From contig JAFUNK010000007.1 of the NCBI GenBank assembly GCA_017482205.1, positions 1 through 64,000 on the forward strand: 64,000 nucleotides of DNA, read 5' to 3'. A program made the translations under genes and the position numbers. The notes beneath the pieces were generated by a model. The model ran no database searches. It had not been told where the DNA came from and saw only the letters and a program-made list of their open reading frames with translations. Numbering within the stretch: position 1 is the first letter of the stretch; each line of letters begins with the position of its first letter. This stretch comes from Lachnospiraceae bacterium (GTDB lineage: Bacteria; Bacillota; Clostridia; Lachnospirales; Lachnospiraceae). This document shows positions 45,849 through 53,955 of the stretch, piece by piece.

Positions 45849-46337
45849 ATGGGAAAAAAAGCAACAAAAGCAGCCGATAACATGTATTATCTCGCACGTT
45901 ACGAGGCCTCAAAAGAAAATGAAGACTTTACCAGCCGCGAAAAGGCTGCTGAAATCATCGGCATGGACAGAACCCGCCTTGCCCGCATCGAATTGGATAC
46001 CATTACTCCTTACCCCGAAGAAGTTATGGCCATGTCCCGTACCTACAACTGTCCGGAGCTTTGTAACGCCTACTGTGCCAGAGAATGCTCCATTGGTAAG
46101 ACCAGTGTAAAAGAAGTTACCATTGATGACTTCGACCGCTTATCTTTAAAGGTACTGGGTTCCTTAAAAGATATTGATGACTTACGTATGGATTTGATAG
46201 CCATTTCCGAGGACGGTGTTATCTCTGAAAGTGAACGTGGTACTTTCCAGAATATATTAGACTCTCTGGAAAAAATTTCCACCAACGCTAAAGCATTACA
46301 GCTATGGGCTATTAAAAATATTCATATTGAAGAATAA
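45849..46337 (+). CDS. XRE-type helix-turn-helix protein with Cys-rich middle
   Basis: 162 residues. HTH at about 25-75 (DFTSREKAAEIIGMDRTRLARIELDTITPY), then a short cysteine cluster (CPELCNAYCARECSIG, Cys at i, i+4, i+8, i+12) that may bind a metal or cluster, then a helical C-terminal domain. GAGGGA lies 9 bases before ATG 45849. Divergent from the SPFH operon across a 204-bp gap with no clear operator. Confidence 0.8.
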   Translation: MGKKATKAADNMYYLARYEASKENEDFTSREKAAEIIGMDRTRLARIELDTITPYPEEVMAMSRTYNCPELCNAYCARECSIGKTSVKEVTIDDFDRLSLKVLGSLKDIDDLRMDLIAISEDGVISESERGTFQNILDSLEKISTNAKALQLWAIKNIHIEE

Positions 46338-46407
46338 GACGTATTTTGTGGCTCTTTGTCACGCGTTGAGGTAAAACATTTTGAAAACTTTACATCGTCA
46401 AAGCATG

Positions 46408-46450
46408 GTGACTTGTAAAAAAATCATTTTACAGGTCACTTTTTCTTTTT
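46408..46450 (+). terminator. Terminator after the XRE gene
   Basis: GTGACTTGTAAAA (46408-46420) pairs with TTTTACAGGTCAC (46427-46439) with one T-G pair, followed by TTTTTCTTTTT. It isolates the XRE gene from the downstream lipoprotein. Confidence 0.85.
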
Positions 46451-46491
46451 TCTAAAATATAATAAAGCATCAGCAAAAATTGGAGGATTTT

Positions 46492-47487
46492 ATGAAAAAG
46501 TTATGTAGTTTATCGCTGGTGCTTTTACTGTGCGCATCCTGCCTTATCGGCTGCGGCAAGGAAACTGCTGCCGGCAATCTTACTAAAGTTACCTTAAACG
46601 AAGTAGCACACTCTATTTTTTACGCCCCTATGTATGTAGCAATTGAAAACGGCTATTTTGAAGAAGAGGGAATTGATTTAACCCTTGTAACCGGCTTTGG
46701 TGCCGACAAAACCATGACTGCCCTGCTTACCGATGAAGCCGATATCGGCTTTATGGGAAGTGAAAGTACCATTTATACCTATGCAGGCGGCACACAGGAC
46801 TATGCCGTAAACTTTGCCCAACTGACCCAGCGTGCCGGCAATTTCTTGGTTTCCAGAACTCCTATTGAAGACTTTACATGGGATATGGTAATCGGTGCCG
46901 ATGTTTTGGGCGGTCGTGCAGGCGGTATGCCCGAAATGGTATTTGAATATATCTTAAAGAAAAATAATATCGACCCTGCTTTAGACGTTAACATCGACCA
47001 AAGTATCGACTTCGGTTCCACCGCCGCAGCCTTCTCCGGCGGTCAGGGTGATTTTACTGTTGAATTTGAACCTCATGCCACTGCCCTTGAACAAAAAGGG
47101 GACGGTTATGTGGTAGCCTCCCTTGGTGAAGATTCCGGCTATGTTCCTTACACTGCTTTTTCTGCAAAGAAAAGCTATATTGAGGAAAATCCTGAAATTA
47201 TTCAGGCCTTTACCAATGCACTTCAAAAGGGTATGGACTATGTAAATACCCACTCCCCCGAAGAAATTGCAGAAGTAATAAAACCACAGTTTCCCGAAAC
47301 CGACTTAGAAACCCTCACCATCATCGTAACCAGATACTACGAGCAGGAAACTTGGAAAGAGGATTTGGTATTTAGTGAGGATTCTTTTGACTTATTACAA
47401 AACATTTTGAAAGACTCCAATGTATTAGAGGAAGAAGTTCCCTATGCGGATTTAGTAAATACTACTTTTGCTGAGGAAGCAAAGTAA
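46492..47487 (+). CDS. NMT1/THI5-type ABC substrate-binding lipoprotein (orphan)
   Basis: 331 residues with signal peptide and lipobox (CLIGC), then the NMT1/SsuA-type fold: LNEVAHSIFYAPMYVAIENG, EEGIDLTLVTGFGADKTM, LGGRAGGMPEMVFEYILKKN. Such proteins bind thiamine precursors, sulphonates, nitrate or riboflavin precursors. GGAGGA precedes ATG 46492. No permease or ATPase is adjacent, so its transporter is elsewhere. thiN is 38 kb away. The stop codon lies inside the outer stem of structured element 2. Confidence 0.82.
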   Translation: MKKLCSLSLVLLLCASCLIGCGKETAAGNLTKVTLNEVAHSIFYAPMYVAIENGYFEEEGIDLTLVTGFGADKTMTALLTDEADIGFMGSESTIYTYAGGTQDYAVNFAQLTQRAGNFLVSRTPIEDFTWDMVIGADVLGGRAGGMPEMVFEYILKKNNIDPALDVNIDQSIDFGSTAAAFSGGQGDFTVEFEPHATALEQKGDGYVVASLGEDSGYVPYTAFSAKKSYIEENPEIIQAFTNALQKGMDYVNTHSPEEIAEVIKPQFPETDLETLTIIVTRYYEQETWKEDLVFSEDSFDLLQNILKDSNVLEEEVPYADLVNTTFAEEAK

Positions 47488-47735
47488 TATTCCCGTGGAA
47501 TAACGGTGGCGCATTGAGTGAAACAAAATGGTGGATTATACCTGCCGGGACTCGTTTGCACTCGTGGTCAACGCAGCGGATGCTAAACTCAAAAAAAGCC
47601 CTGCAAGAAGTCACAAAAGACTTCCTTGCAGGGCTTTTCTTTCGTTAAGCACCGGCGTCGACCAAAGGTCCCTTACAGGCTATAATCCACCATTTTGTTT
47701 CAACACCACTCTCCAAGTTATTCCACGGGAATATT
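47486..47735 (+). repeat. Structured intergenic element 2 (conserved core, two outer stems)
   Basis: Outer arms 47486-47504 and 47717-47735 pair perfectly over 19 bp and include both flanking stop codons. A second perfect 20-bp stem pairs 47521-47540 with 47681-47700. The core has GTCAACGC/GCGTCGAC (47567-47574 with 47655-47662, one A-C mismatch), CTAAAC/GTTAAG (47583-47588 with 47644-47649, A47585 opposite A47647) and CAAAGGTC (47663-47670). The apical stem AAAAGCCCTGCAAG/CTTGCAGGGCTTTT (47594-47607 with 47625-47638) resembles a terminator on both strands. Shares its core with elements 1 and 3. Confidence 0.88.
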
Positions 47736-48437
47736 ACAAATCCACTTCAAATTTGCCAAGTCATAGTTTAAAATCAACTCTTTAGGAAACTTCAATTCCT
47801 CTACTATTTCCAGCGTTTCCGTAAAATCTCCTACTGTATAACAGATATGGCTATCGGTTCCCAAAAGAACGGGAACCTTGTACTCGTTACACCAGAAAAA
47901 CAACTCCTTGATATTTTCCCTGCCGCCAATTCTGGCAGCCTTGGGATTTAAAGAGGAATTGTTAATTTCAATGGCTACCTGTTCCTCCCCTGCTGCCAGC
48001 ACCAGTTCTTTTCTGTCAATAGGATATCGGCTGTCGTCAGGATGTCCCAATACCTTAACATAGGGATTTTTCATTGCAAGAATCGAGGCTTTTGTATTTT
48101 CCGCCACACTTCCCGGCTTACAGCACTGCACATGCATGCTGGCAATTACATAATCCATCAGTGCCAGATGATTTTCGTCCACGTCCAGTCCACCCTCATA
48201 ATCGCATATATTCGCTTCCACGCCGCAGAACAACTTCAAATCTCCGTACTGTCGGGGAATACAACGATAGTTTGACAAAAAATAAATATGCGGTCCCCCC
48301 GGCATCGCAGGCCCATGTTCACTCAGTCCCAATACCTTAAGACCTCTTTCTTTTGCCGCCTCTATATTTTCTTTTAAAGTACTATACCCATGACCACTTG
48401 CCGTGGTATGGGTATGCATATCCATTAAAATATTCAT
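47718..48437 (-). CDS. PHP-domain phosphatase/phosphoesterase (YcdX-like)
   Basis: 239 residues. Metal-binding motifs of the PHP superfamily: MDMHTHTTASGHG at the N-terminus, LGLSEHGPAMPG, GVEANI, MHVQCCK, LGHPDDSRYP, INNSSLNPK and GTDSHICYTVGDF. This order matches YcdX-type trinuclear-metal phosphatases. ATG 48437 is 3 bp after the DUF1836 stop, so the two genes are coupled. Confidence 0.9.
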   Translation of the reverse strand: MNILMDMHTHTTASGHGYSTLKENIEAAKERGLKVLGLSEHGPAMPGGPHIYFLSNYRCIPRQYGDLKLFCGVEANICDYEGGLDVDENHLALMDYVIASMHVQCCKPGSVAENTKASILAMKNPYVKVLGHPDDSRYPIDRKELVLAAGEEQVAIEINNSSLNPKAARIGGRENIKELFFWCNEYKVPVLLGTDSHICYTVGDFTETLEIVEELKFPKELILNYDLANLKWICNIPVE

Positions 48438-48440
48438 TTC

Positions 48441-49097
48441 CTATTTCTCTTTCTTTTTGTCCTTCTCAGGCTCTGTCGGCTTTACTTTTTCGTCCGTTTT
48501 TGCATTCTGCTCTCTCAGGTCGTCAATCATTTTTTCGATTAACAGTTTCTTTACATAAACATCAAAACTGAGCAGACAAATAAAGGAAAACTTCTTTAAA
48601 AATTCCTTATCCTTTTCCGGTACATCCGTAAAGGTTTCCTCTGCCCGGGCGTACTTGGCACGCACATCCTGTTTGAGCAGTTCCATCTGTGACTCTTCCA
48701 TACTGAACACTTCTGTATAAATATCCTCCAGACTCACTTGACCCGATGTTTTGAAAAATTCATCCGTAATCGGCGTCAGCAGTGTCTGGATATCATTGAT
48801 GGAAAGAATGCTCTTGTAATAATAAATAAAAATGAGAAGAAGCATATGCTCCTTGCTGTATTTCTTCTTTTCCGGCGGCGGTAATAAATCATTCTTTGCA
48901 TAGTTATTTATCATCGTCTTGGTCAGTATTTTATCCTCGCCCGGATTGCGTGTCTTCGTGCGAAGACGCTTATCCATAAAAGTAGTTACCTGATCCATGT
49001 ACAAATCAATATTCGGAATATCCTCCGCTTTGATATACTCTACCTTTGACAAACTTTCTAATATACGATTTAACAGTTCTTCTGTATTGGTTGCCAT
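48441..49097 (-). CDS. DUF1836 protein
   Basis: 218 residues, first gene of a coupled pair with the PHP phosphatase. The N-terminal half (SLSKVEYIKAEDIPNIDLYM, TKTMINNYAKNDLLPPPEKK, YSKEHMLLLIFIYYYKSILS) has the DUF1836 pattern, which includes a MerR-like helix-turn-helix. The C-terminus is a charged helix rich in Lys and Glu. Likely a regulator; targets unknown. Confidence 0.85.
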   Translation of the reverse strand: MATNTEELLNRILESLSKVEYIKAEDIPNIDLYMDQVTTFMDKRLRTKTRNPGEDKILTKTMINNYAKNDLLPPPEKKKYSKEHMLLLIFIYYYKSILSINDIQTLLTPITDEFFKTSGQVSLEDIYTEVFSMEESQMELLKQDVRAKYARAEETFTDVPEKDKEFLKKFSFICLLSFDVYVKKLLIEKMIDDLREQNAKTDEKVKPTEPEKDKKKEK

Positions 49098-49243
49098 GAA
49101 CTATCTCCCTTACAATATAACCTTCCCTAAATACACATTGTTAATATATCCGCGTTTTTAATTACAAACGTCTTCATTTATTATATAGTATTGAATACTA
49201 CATGACAAGTTATTTCCAAATAAAAATAGATAAATTTTATTGC

Positions 49244-49272
49244 TTTACTTTACAACTTTAATATGTTAAAAT
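49244..49272 (+). promoter_or_regulatory. Promoter of the YerC-like gene
   Basis: TTTACT (49244-49249), a 17-bp spacer and TAAAAT (49267-49272). An ATG at 49271 lies inside the -10 box, which rules it out as the gene start and supports ATG 49331. Confidence 0.65.
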
Positions 49273-49330
49273 GCATTTAATCGAAACTTTAAAATTTTAC
49301 AGTGTAAAAGCACTGAGTGAGGTATGTAAC

Positions 49331-49618
49331 ATGAATAAGAAAATTAAAACAGATGCTGTTGATTTTTTATTTGACGCAATCTTAAGCTTAAAAGACAGGG
49401 ACGAATGCTACTCTTTTTTTGAAGATCTCTGCACCGTGAATGAATTATTATCCTTATCCCAGCGTTTTGAAGTAGCCGCTATGTTAAAGGACAAAAAAAC
49501 CTATCTTGAAATTGCTGAAAAAACCGGTGCTTCCACTGCTACCATCAGCCGTGTAAACCGTTCTCTCAACTACGGCAATGACGGCTATGACTTAGTGTTC
49601 GAAAGAATTAACAAATAA
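49331..49618 (+). CDS. YerC/YecD-type TrpR-like regulator
   Basis: 95 residues, all-helical, of the TrpR/YerC family: DFLFDAILSLKDRDECYSFFEDLCTVNELL, LSQRFEVAAMLKDKKTYLEI, AEKTGASTATISRVNRSLNY (helix-turn-helix). The length is typical of YerC. GAGGT precedes the ATG. A DNA-binding protein whose ligand is not settled for this clade. Confidence 0.9.
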   Translation: MNKKIKTDAVDFLFDAILSLKDRDECYSFFEDLCTVNELLSLSQRFEVAAMLKDKKTYLEIAEKTGASTATISRVNRSLNYGNDGYDLVFERINK

Positions 49619-49646
49619 CCCATTCAAAATAATTTTCACAAATGCA

Positions 49647-49705
49647 AAACCCGTTTTGAAAGTACTGTGCAGATTTCCCTGCACTTTTTCAAAACGGGTT
49701 CTTTT
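49647..49705 (+). terminator. Terminator of the YerC-like gene
   Basis: AACCCGTTTTGAAA pairs with TTTCAAAACGGGTT, with a smaller GTGCAG/CTGCAC hairpin inside, followed by CTTTTTATTT. Confidence 0.85.
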
Positions 49706-49765
49706 TATTTATTTTATAACTTTCGCCAGCACCCGGGGTCTGCGATATTTAAACTTAATCCGGTT

Positions 49766-50287
49766 TTACGCTTCCGTACTTTCGCCTTTCACTGCATCTG
49801 CTGCCATAAAAGGTTCCTCTGCAAGGCTGCCGACTTCTTCTGTTTCCATAACCTCTGCCTCTGCTTCTTTTAATGCTTCTCGCAGTGCATCCTTTGCAGA
49901 CTTTCTGCCTGCTCTGCTTTTTTCTCTTGTGGGACGTTTCTTTGTCTTACTTTCTTCCTGATTCATATCACATTTCCCTTGGAAGACAGCCTTTTCGTCA
50001 ATCACAATCAGCATGGTCTTAATATCTCCGATTACGCGTGCAGTAGAAGTCAGTTCTGTCTTTTGTGCAGCATTCACATTACCTTCGATAACACCGCCAA
50101 TCATGGCACTTGCTGCTTCTACATTACCGTTAATCTTTCCGGTAGCACCTACTACCAGATTACCGGATACCACTACATTGCCTTCGATAACACCGTCTAT
50201 TCTGACAGAACCTGCTGCTTTAAAATCCCCCTCCACAACAGAATCTTTTCCGATAATTGTTACAATTTTTGTTTCCGCTTTTTTCAT
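49766..50287 (-). CDS. Bactofilin-family cytoskeletal protein
   Basis: 173 residues with the bactofilin beta-helix core: VEGDFKAAGSVRIDGVIEGNV, GNLVVGATGKINGNVEAASAM and GGVIEGNVNAAQKTEL, rich in Gly-Asx turns at regular spacing. A charged Lys/Glu C-terminal tail follows. Bactofilins polymerise without nucleotide and organise wall enzymes. GGGAGGAAAT precedes ATG 50287. It follows a LytM-like gene by 33 bp, a pairing seen in many bacteria. Confidence 0.9.
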   Translation of the reverse strand: MKKAETKIVTIIGKDSVVEGDFKAAGSVRIDGVIEGNVVVSGNLVVGATGKINGNVEAASAMIGGVIEGNVNAAQKTELTSTARVIGDIKTMLIVIDEKAVFQGKCDMNQEESKTKKRPTREKSRAGRKSAKDALREALKEAEAEVMETEEVGSLAEEPFMAADAVKGESTEA

Positions 50288-50320
50288 ATTTCCTCCCATT
50301 CTTCCGTTTTCGGAAATCAC

Positions 50321-51055
50321 TTAACCGTTAATAGACAACATATCCATCGGATTAATGTAACTGCCGTCCTTCATAATCTGATATCCCAGTTGTTTATTGT
50401 CCTCGCCAATCAAAAACAGTGTAGTTCCTTTGGCAACTTCATCCCCGACACTTACCTGTACATCACCCTTATTTAAATAAACAGAAACATAACCGTTTCC
50501 GTGGTCCACCACAATACGATTGCCGTACGTTTCATCCTCTTCTATTGCCGTAACCGTACCTTTGGCAGATGCTACTGCCGTAATCCCCTCCGTGGCACTG
50601 AATATAACAATGGGGTCTCCCTCCGTGTATTCTTCAATGCCGGCAGAACCGGTAAGAGGATAATCATTGGGCAGCCTCTGTTCTGTCAGTTCGCCCTGTA
50701 AGGACGCCACCTCATCTGCCTGTGCATTAAACGCTGAGCTCAAGGCCGCAATCTTTTCATCTCTGGACACTATCTGGGCATCCATAGCAGCCAGTTCGCC
50801 CTCAAGACGCGCAATTTCTGCTTCCAGTCCTTCCATAGACGCTGCTACTTCCGCGTCCTTTTCCTGTTCTCTCTGCCATATCTGTGCCTCATATACGGCA
50901 TATCCGATTACCGTTCCTAAAAGACAACAGATAACCACCGTCAAAACAGCCGTAAACCAAGGACGTATTTTTATCTGCTTCATCTTGGCATCCACTGCAT
51001 CGGTAGTAAAAATAATAATACGGCTTACTTTTCTCTTATGCTTCTTTTTAGACAT
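50321..51055 (-). CDS. Membrane-anchored M23/LytM-like protein, active site degenerate
   Basis: 244 residues: basic N-terminus, one helix (about 30-55), a coiled coil (about 60-125), then a LytM fold (SAKGTVTAIEEDETYGNRIVVDHGNGYVSVYLN and VQVSVGDEVAKGTTLFLIG). The zinc-ligand motifs are not there: the usual HLS after the GNGY turn is replaced by LNKGD, and the HLHFE motif by GYQIMKDG. It is therefore likely an enzymatically dead scaffold or activator, partner of the adjacent bactofilin. Confidence 0.82.
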   Translation of the reverse strand: MSKKKHKRKVSRIIIFTTDAVDAKMKQIKIRPWFTAVLTVVICCLLGTVIGYAVYEAQIWQREQEKDAEVAASMEGLEAEIARLEGELAAMDAQIVSRDEKIAALSSAFNAQADEVASLQGELTEQRLPNDYPLTGSAGIEEYTEGDPIVIFSATEGITAVASAKGTVTAIEEDETYGNRIVVDHGNGYVSVYLNKGDVQVSVGDEVAKGTTLFLIGEDNKQLGYQIMKDGSYINPMDMLSING

Positions 51056-51168
51056 AAAAAGTCACCTCCGTAAACTTTAATCATTTTACCACAGGTAACT
51101 TTTTGAAACAACGACTATTTAACAATTTTGTAACATTTTGCCAAATAATTCGCCGGAATTTATACAAA

Positions 51169-52221
51169 TTAAACGTTTAACACCATGTCTTCTTTGGTAA
51201 TCCAGCCTTTTTTACGCATAATTTCCGAAACGAGCAGAGAAATTGCCGCAGGTAAAATAAAATGCATCAGCAAAATTAACCCTATTGTAACAGGTACTGA
51301 CGTACCGTTTTCTACCATGGCACCGTATGCTGCAATCTGTCCTACAAACCCCGCAGAACCCATACCGGAACCTACCGGTGTACTTACCATACCGAATACA
51401 GCCGATGCCACGGGACCTAAAATGGCACTGGATATAATCGCCGGCAGCCAGATAATCGGTTTTTTCACAATATTGGGAACCTGTAACATGGAAGTACCCA
51501 CTCCCTGTGCCACCAATCCGCCCATTTTATTTTCCCTGTAACTTGCCACAGCAAATCCTACCATATTGCAACAACAACCTACCGTTGCTGCACCAGCCGC
51601 CAGTCCGGTAATGCCCATGGAGATACCGATAGCTGCCGAGCTGATGGGAAGTGTTAAAATCATACCCATCAATACGGAAACTGCAATACCGCCCAAAACG
51701 GGATGTGCTTCTACATTAACATTTACCAAATTACCAAGCCATGCCATAAACACAGATATGTACGGACCTGCCGCCAGTCCTACTACTGCACCGGATATAA
51801 TGGAAACAAGCGGTGTAATAATGATGTCCACCTTGGTCTTACCCGCCACAAGATGTCCTATTTTAATAGCTGTCAGTGCCGCTATAAAAGCACCCAGCGG
51901 CTCTCCCGGTGCTCCCAGCTTAAATGCCTCCATAGCTGCCACATTTGGAAATGCACCTATCATTCCGGTTACCGCCGCAGATACCGTTACCAAAGGTCCT
52001 TCCTTGTACTTGCATGCCACGCCTACGCCGATACCCGCACCGGTAATACTCTTTGCTACATTGGCAATGGCCGTCAGATATTTTCCAACATCTCCGCCTA
52101 TAAGGCCGCCTATCTGTGCAATGATGGTCCCTATTATTAAAGTAGAGAACAGTCCCAGCGCCATACCGGAAAGTCCGTCAATAAAAATATTATTTAATAT
52201 ATCCTTTATTTTTTTCTTCAT
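51169..52221 (-). CDS. PTS EIIC-like permease (PTS_EIIC_2 family)
   Basis: 350 residues with about ten helices and many Gly/Ala-rich stretches (LSGMALGLFSTLIIGTIIA, KSITGAGIGVGVACKYKEGP, AAIGISMGITGLAAGAATVG). It matches the stand-alone EIIC-like family rather than sugar-specific IIC proteins: no EIIA, EIIB or HPr gene is near. The substrate is unknown. Divergent from the cold-shock gene. Confidence 0.8.
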   Translation of the reverse strand: MKKKIKDILNNIFIDGLSGMALGLFSTLIIGTIIAQIGGLIGGDVGKYLTAIANVAKSITGAGIGVGVACKYKEGPLVTVSAAVTGMIGAFPNVAAMEAFKLGAPGEPLGAFIAALTAIKIGHLVAGKTKVDIIITPLVSIISGAVVGLAAGPYISVFMAWLGNLVNVNVEAHPVLGGIAVSVLMGMILTLPISSAAIGISMGITGLAAGAATVGCCCNMVGFAVASYRENKMGGLVAQGVGTSMLQVPNIVKKPIIWLPAIISSAILGPVASAVFGMVSTPVGSGMGSAGFVGQIAAYGAMVENGTSVPVTIGLILLMHFILPAAISLLVSEIMRKKGWITKEDMVLNV

Positions 52222-52305
52222 AACGCTTTCCCTCTTTTACTTTTTTCCAGATTTACCGATTGGAAAAAAGTTAGCATACAATAAAATAAAAATCAAGTCT
52301 TTTAC

Positions 52306-52334
52306 TTTACTTTTTTTCATATATGTGCTATTCT
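52306..52334 (+). promoter_or_regulatory. Promoter of the cold-shock gene
   Basis: TTTACT (52306-52311), a 17-bp spacer and TATTCT (52329-52334). The leader that follows contains a CATAC/GTATG stem (about 52349-52364) before GGAGGT, a place where cold-shock mRNAs often fold. Confidence 0.5.
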
Positions 52335-52396
52335 AATTTTGTTGTAACATACAGTTTCGTATGCCAACGTGACATATTTTTTTGGAGGTATCTACA

Positions 52397-52597
52397 ATGA
52401 ACAAAGGTACAGTAAAATGGTTTAACAACCAAAAAGGTTATGGTTTCATCTCTGATGAAGCAGGCAATGATGTATTCGTACACTACTCCGGACTGAACAT
52501 GGAAGGCTTCAAGTCTCTTGAAGAAGGCCAGGCAGTTGAATACGAAGTAGTTAACGGCGAAAAAGGACCTCAGGCTGTAAACGTAACCAAGTTATAA
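52397..52597 (+). CDS. CspA-family cold-shock protein
   Basis: A 66-residue OB-fold RNA chaperone: [18 protein letters not shown] (RNP1), [10 protein letters not shown] (RNP2), [23 protein letters not shown] 52397 lies 8 bases after GGAGGT. A single-gene unit with its own terminator. Confidence 0.97.
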   Translation: MNKGTVKWFNNQKGYGFISDEAGNDVFVHYSGLNMEGFKSLEEGQAVEYEVVNGEKGPQAVNVTKL

Positions 52598-52710
52598 TTT
52601 TTATTATAACACCCAATAATCAGTAACACGATGTACCTGTTCTTAAATATAAAACACTTTATCAGTATTTTTATTTAGAATTTGCAATATCGTTTTATAG
52701 GATTAGAAAA

Positions 52711-52739
52711 AGAACCAATCTGCGATTGGTTCTTTTTTT
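52711..52739 (+). terminator. Terminator of the cold-shock gene
   Basis: AGAACCAATC-TGC-GATTGGTTCT followed by TTTTTTG. A perfect 10-bp stem. Confidence 0.9.
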
Positions 52740-52765
52740 GTAGTCAACAGCTATAGGCTAAGGGT

Positions 52766-52960
52766 TGTTGAAATTAGTTACACAGATATATTGGTTGTAA
52801 AAAGATTTCCGGCGCAGACCTTTGGCGAATGTCAGCACTTAGCAAGAAAACTTCTCGCAGAGAAGTGTTCGCGCTTAGTACTGTTACATTCGGCACGAGC
52901 GCATGCGTGTCTGCAAGGAAACTTTTTACAACCAATATATCTGTCAGACTAATTTCAACA
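52766..52960 (-). repeat. Structured intergenic element 3 (conserved core, minus orientation)
   Basis: Outer arms TGTTGAAATTAGT (52766-52778 with 52948-52960) and a perfect 23-bp stem (52782-52804 with 52922-52944). On the minus strand the core reads GACACGCATGCGCTCGTG, CGAATGT/ACATTCG (52892-52886 with 52832-52826), CTAAGC/GCTAAG (52878-52873 with 52843-52838) with the A-A mismatch kept, and CCAAAGGTCT (52826-52817). The apical hairpin is ACTTCTC-GCA-GAGAAGT. It lies between the cold-shock terminator and the convergent hisA-type stop. Confidence 0.82.
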
Positions 52961-52975
52961 GTTCTTTAGTCATAG

Positions 52976-53797
52976 TTATTTTCCACATGTTCTCACTACT
53001 TCCTCAAAATCCATATTCCCGCCAAAAATATCCAATGCACTGCCGATAGTCACATGCACCTTTCCTTTCCCAAGTTTCTGCAATAATTCCAAATCTGCAA
53101 AATCATGCACGCCGCCTGCATAGGTTACCGGTTTCTTTCCCCAATTTCCCAGAAGTGCCACCAGTTCTTTTTCTATGCCGTTTGCTTTTCCTTCCACATC
53201 CACTGCATGAATCAGAAATTCATCACAATAGTCTGACAGGGTATCCAGCAGGACTTCATTTACCACTTCTTCGGTTTCCTTCTGCCAACGGTCCGTTACC
53301 ACACGATAGCCGTCACTCTTCTTTTTACAGCTCATATCCAGTACCAGATGCTTTGCTCCTACTGCCTCTTTCATGGCTGAAAGCCTGTCATAATCTATTT
53401 TACCATCCTTGAAAACATAAGATGTCACAATCACATGGCTGGCACCTGCCGCCAGATACTCTCCCGCATTTTCGGGGTTTATACCACCGCCGACCTGCAA
53501 ACCGCCCGGATACGCCCGTAAAGCAGCCAATGCCTGCTTTTTGGTGTCTTCATAAGCAGCTGTTCCCGCTGCATTCAATAAAATAATATGTCCGCCCTTC
53601 AACCCTCTGTTTTTATAAAATTCTGCATAAAATGCCGCGTCCTGCTCTGACACAAAATTTTCCTGCACATTACTGATAATCTTATCTGTCTGTATACCAT
53701 CATCAATGCCTGTCCGGTTCTGCTCCTTTAAGCTGCCCCCCACAATCTGCTTTACTTTTCCGTCATGAATATCAATACAAGGTCTGAACTCCATCAT
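52976..53797 (-). CDS. hisA: ProFAR isomerase, eukaryote-type HisA
   Basis: Isomerises ProFAR in histidine synthesis. The 273-residue TIM barrel resembles the yeast HIS6-type subfamily: MEFRPCIDIHDGKVKQIVGG, GLKGGHIILLNA, LQVGGGINPENAGEYLAAGASHVI, LVLDMSCKK, DRWQKETEEVV and LIHAVDVEGKANGIE, ending VHVTIGSALDIFGG. Phosphate-binding loops and catalytic Asp residues are in place. No other his gene is nearby. AGAGAGA precedes the ATG. Confidence 0.88.
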   Translation of the reverse strand: MMEFRPCIDIHDGKVKQIVGGSLKEQNRTGIDDGIQTDKIISNVQENFVSEQDAAFYAEFYKNRGLKGGHIILLNAAGTAAYEDTKKQALAALRAYPGGLQVGGGINPENAGEYLAAGASHVIVTSYVFKDGKIDYDRLSAMKEAVGAKHLVLDMSCKKKSDGYRVVTDRWQKETEEVVNEVLLDTLSDYCDEFLIHAVDVEGKANGIEKELVALLGNWGKKPVTYAGGVHDFADLELLQKLGKGKVHVTIGSALDIFGGNMDFEEVVRTCGK

Positions 53798-53877
53798 TTA
53801 TCTCTCTTTCATGTCTGACTTTTTATTTATTTTACATCAAAAAAAATTTTTCTGCTACTGTTTTGCATAATTCCTCT

Positions 53878-53883
53878 TATAAT
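53878..53883 (+). promoter_or_regulatory. -10 box of the Asn/Thr-rich lipoprotein gene
   Basis: TATAAT 73 bases before the ATG; I see no good -35 box. Confidence 0.4.
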
Positions 53884-53955
53884 GCGGACAATAGTATTGT
53901 CAAATTTCATTTAATAAAAGGATGCGGAATAAAACGCACGGAAATGAGGGAAATT

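Noticed and set aside
47594..47638. A simple terminator for the NMT1-type lipoprotein
   Set aside because: It has a good stem and T-run on both strands, but it is the apical hairpin of a larger conserved element and should not be annotated alone.
51566..52336. A 256-codon plus-strand open frame across the PTS permease gene
   Set aside because: It is antisense to a well-formed membrane protein and has no start context. It is a shadow.
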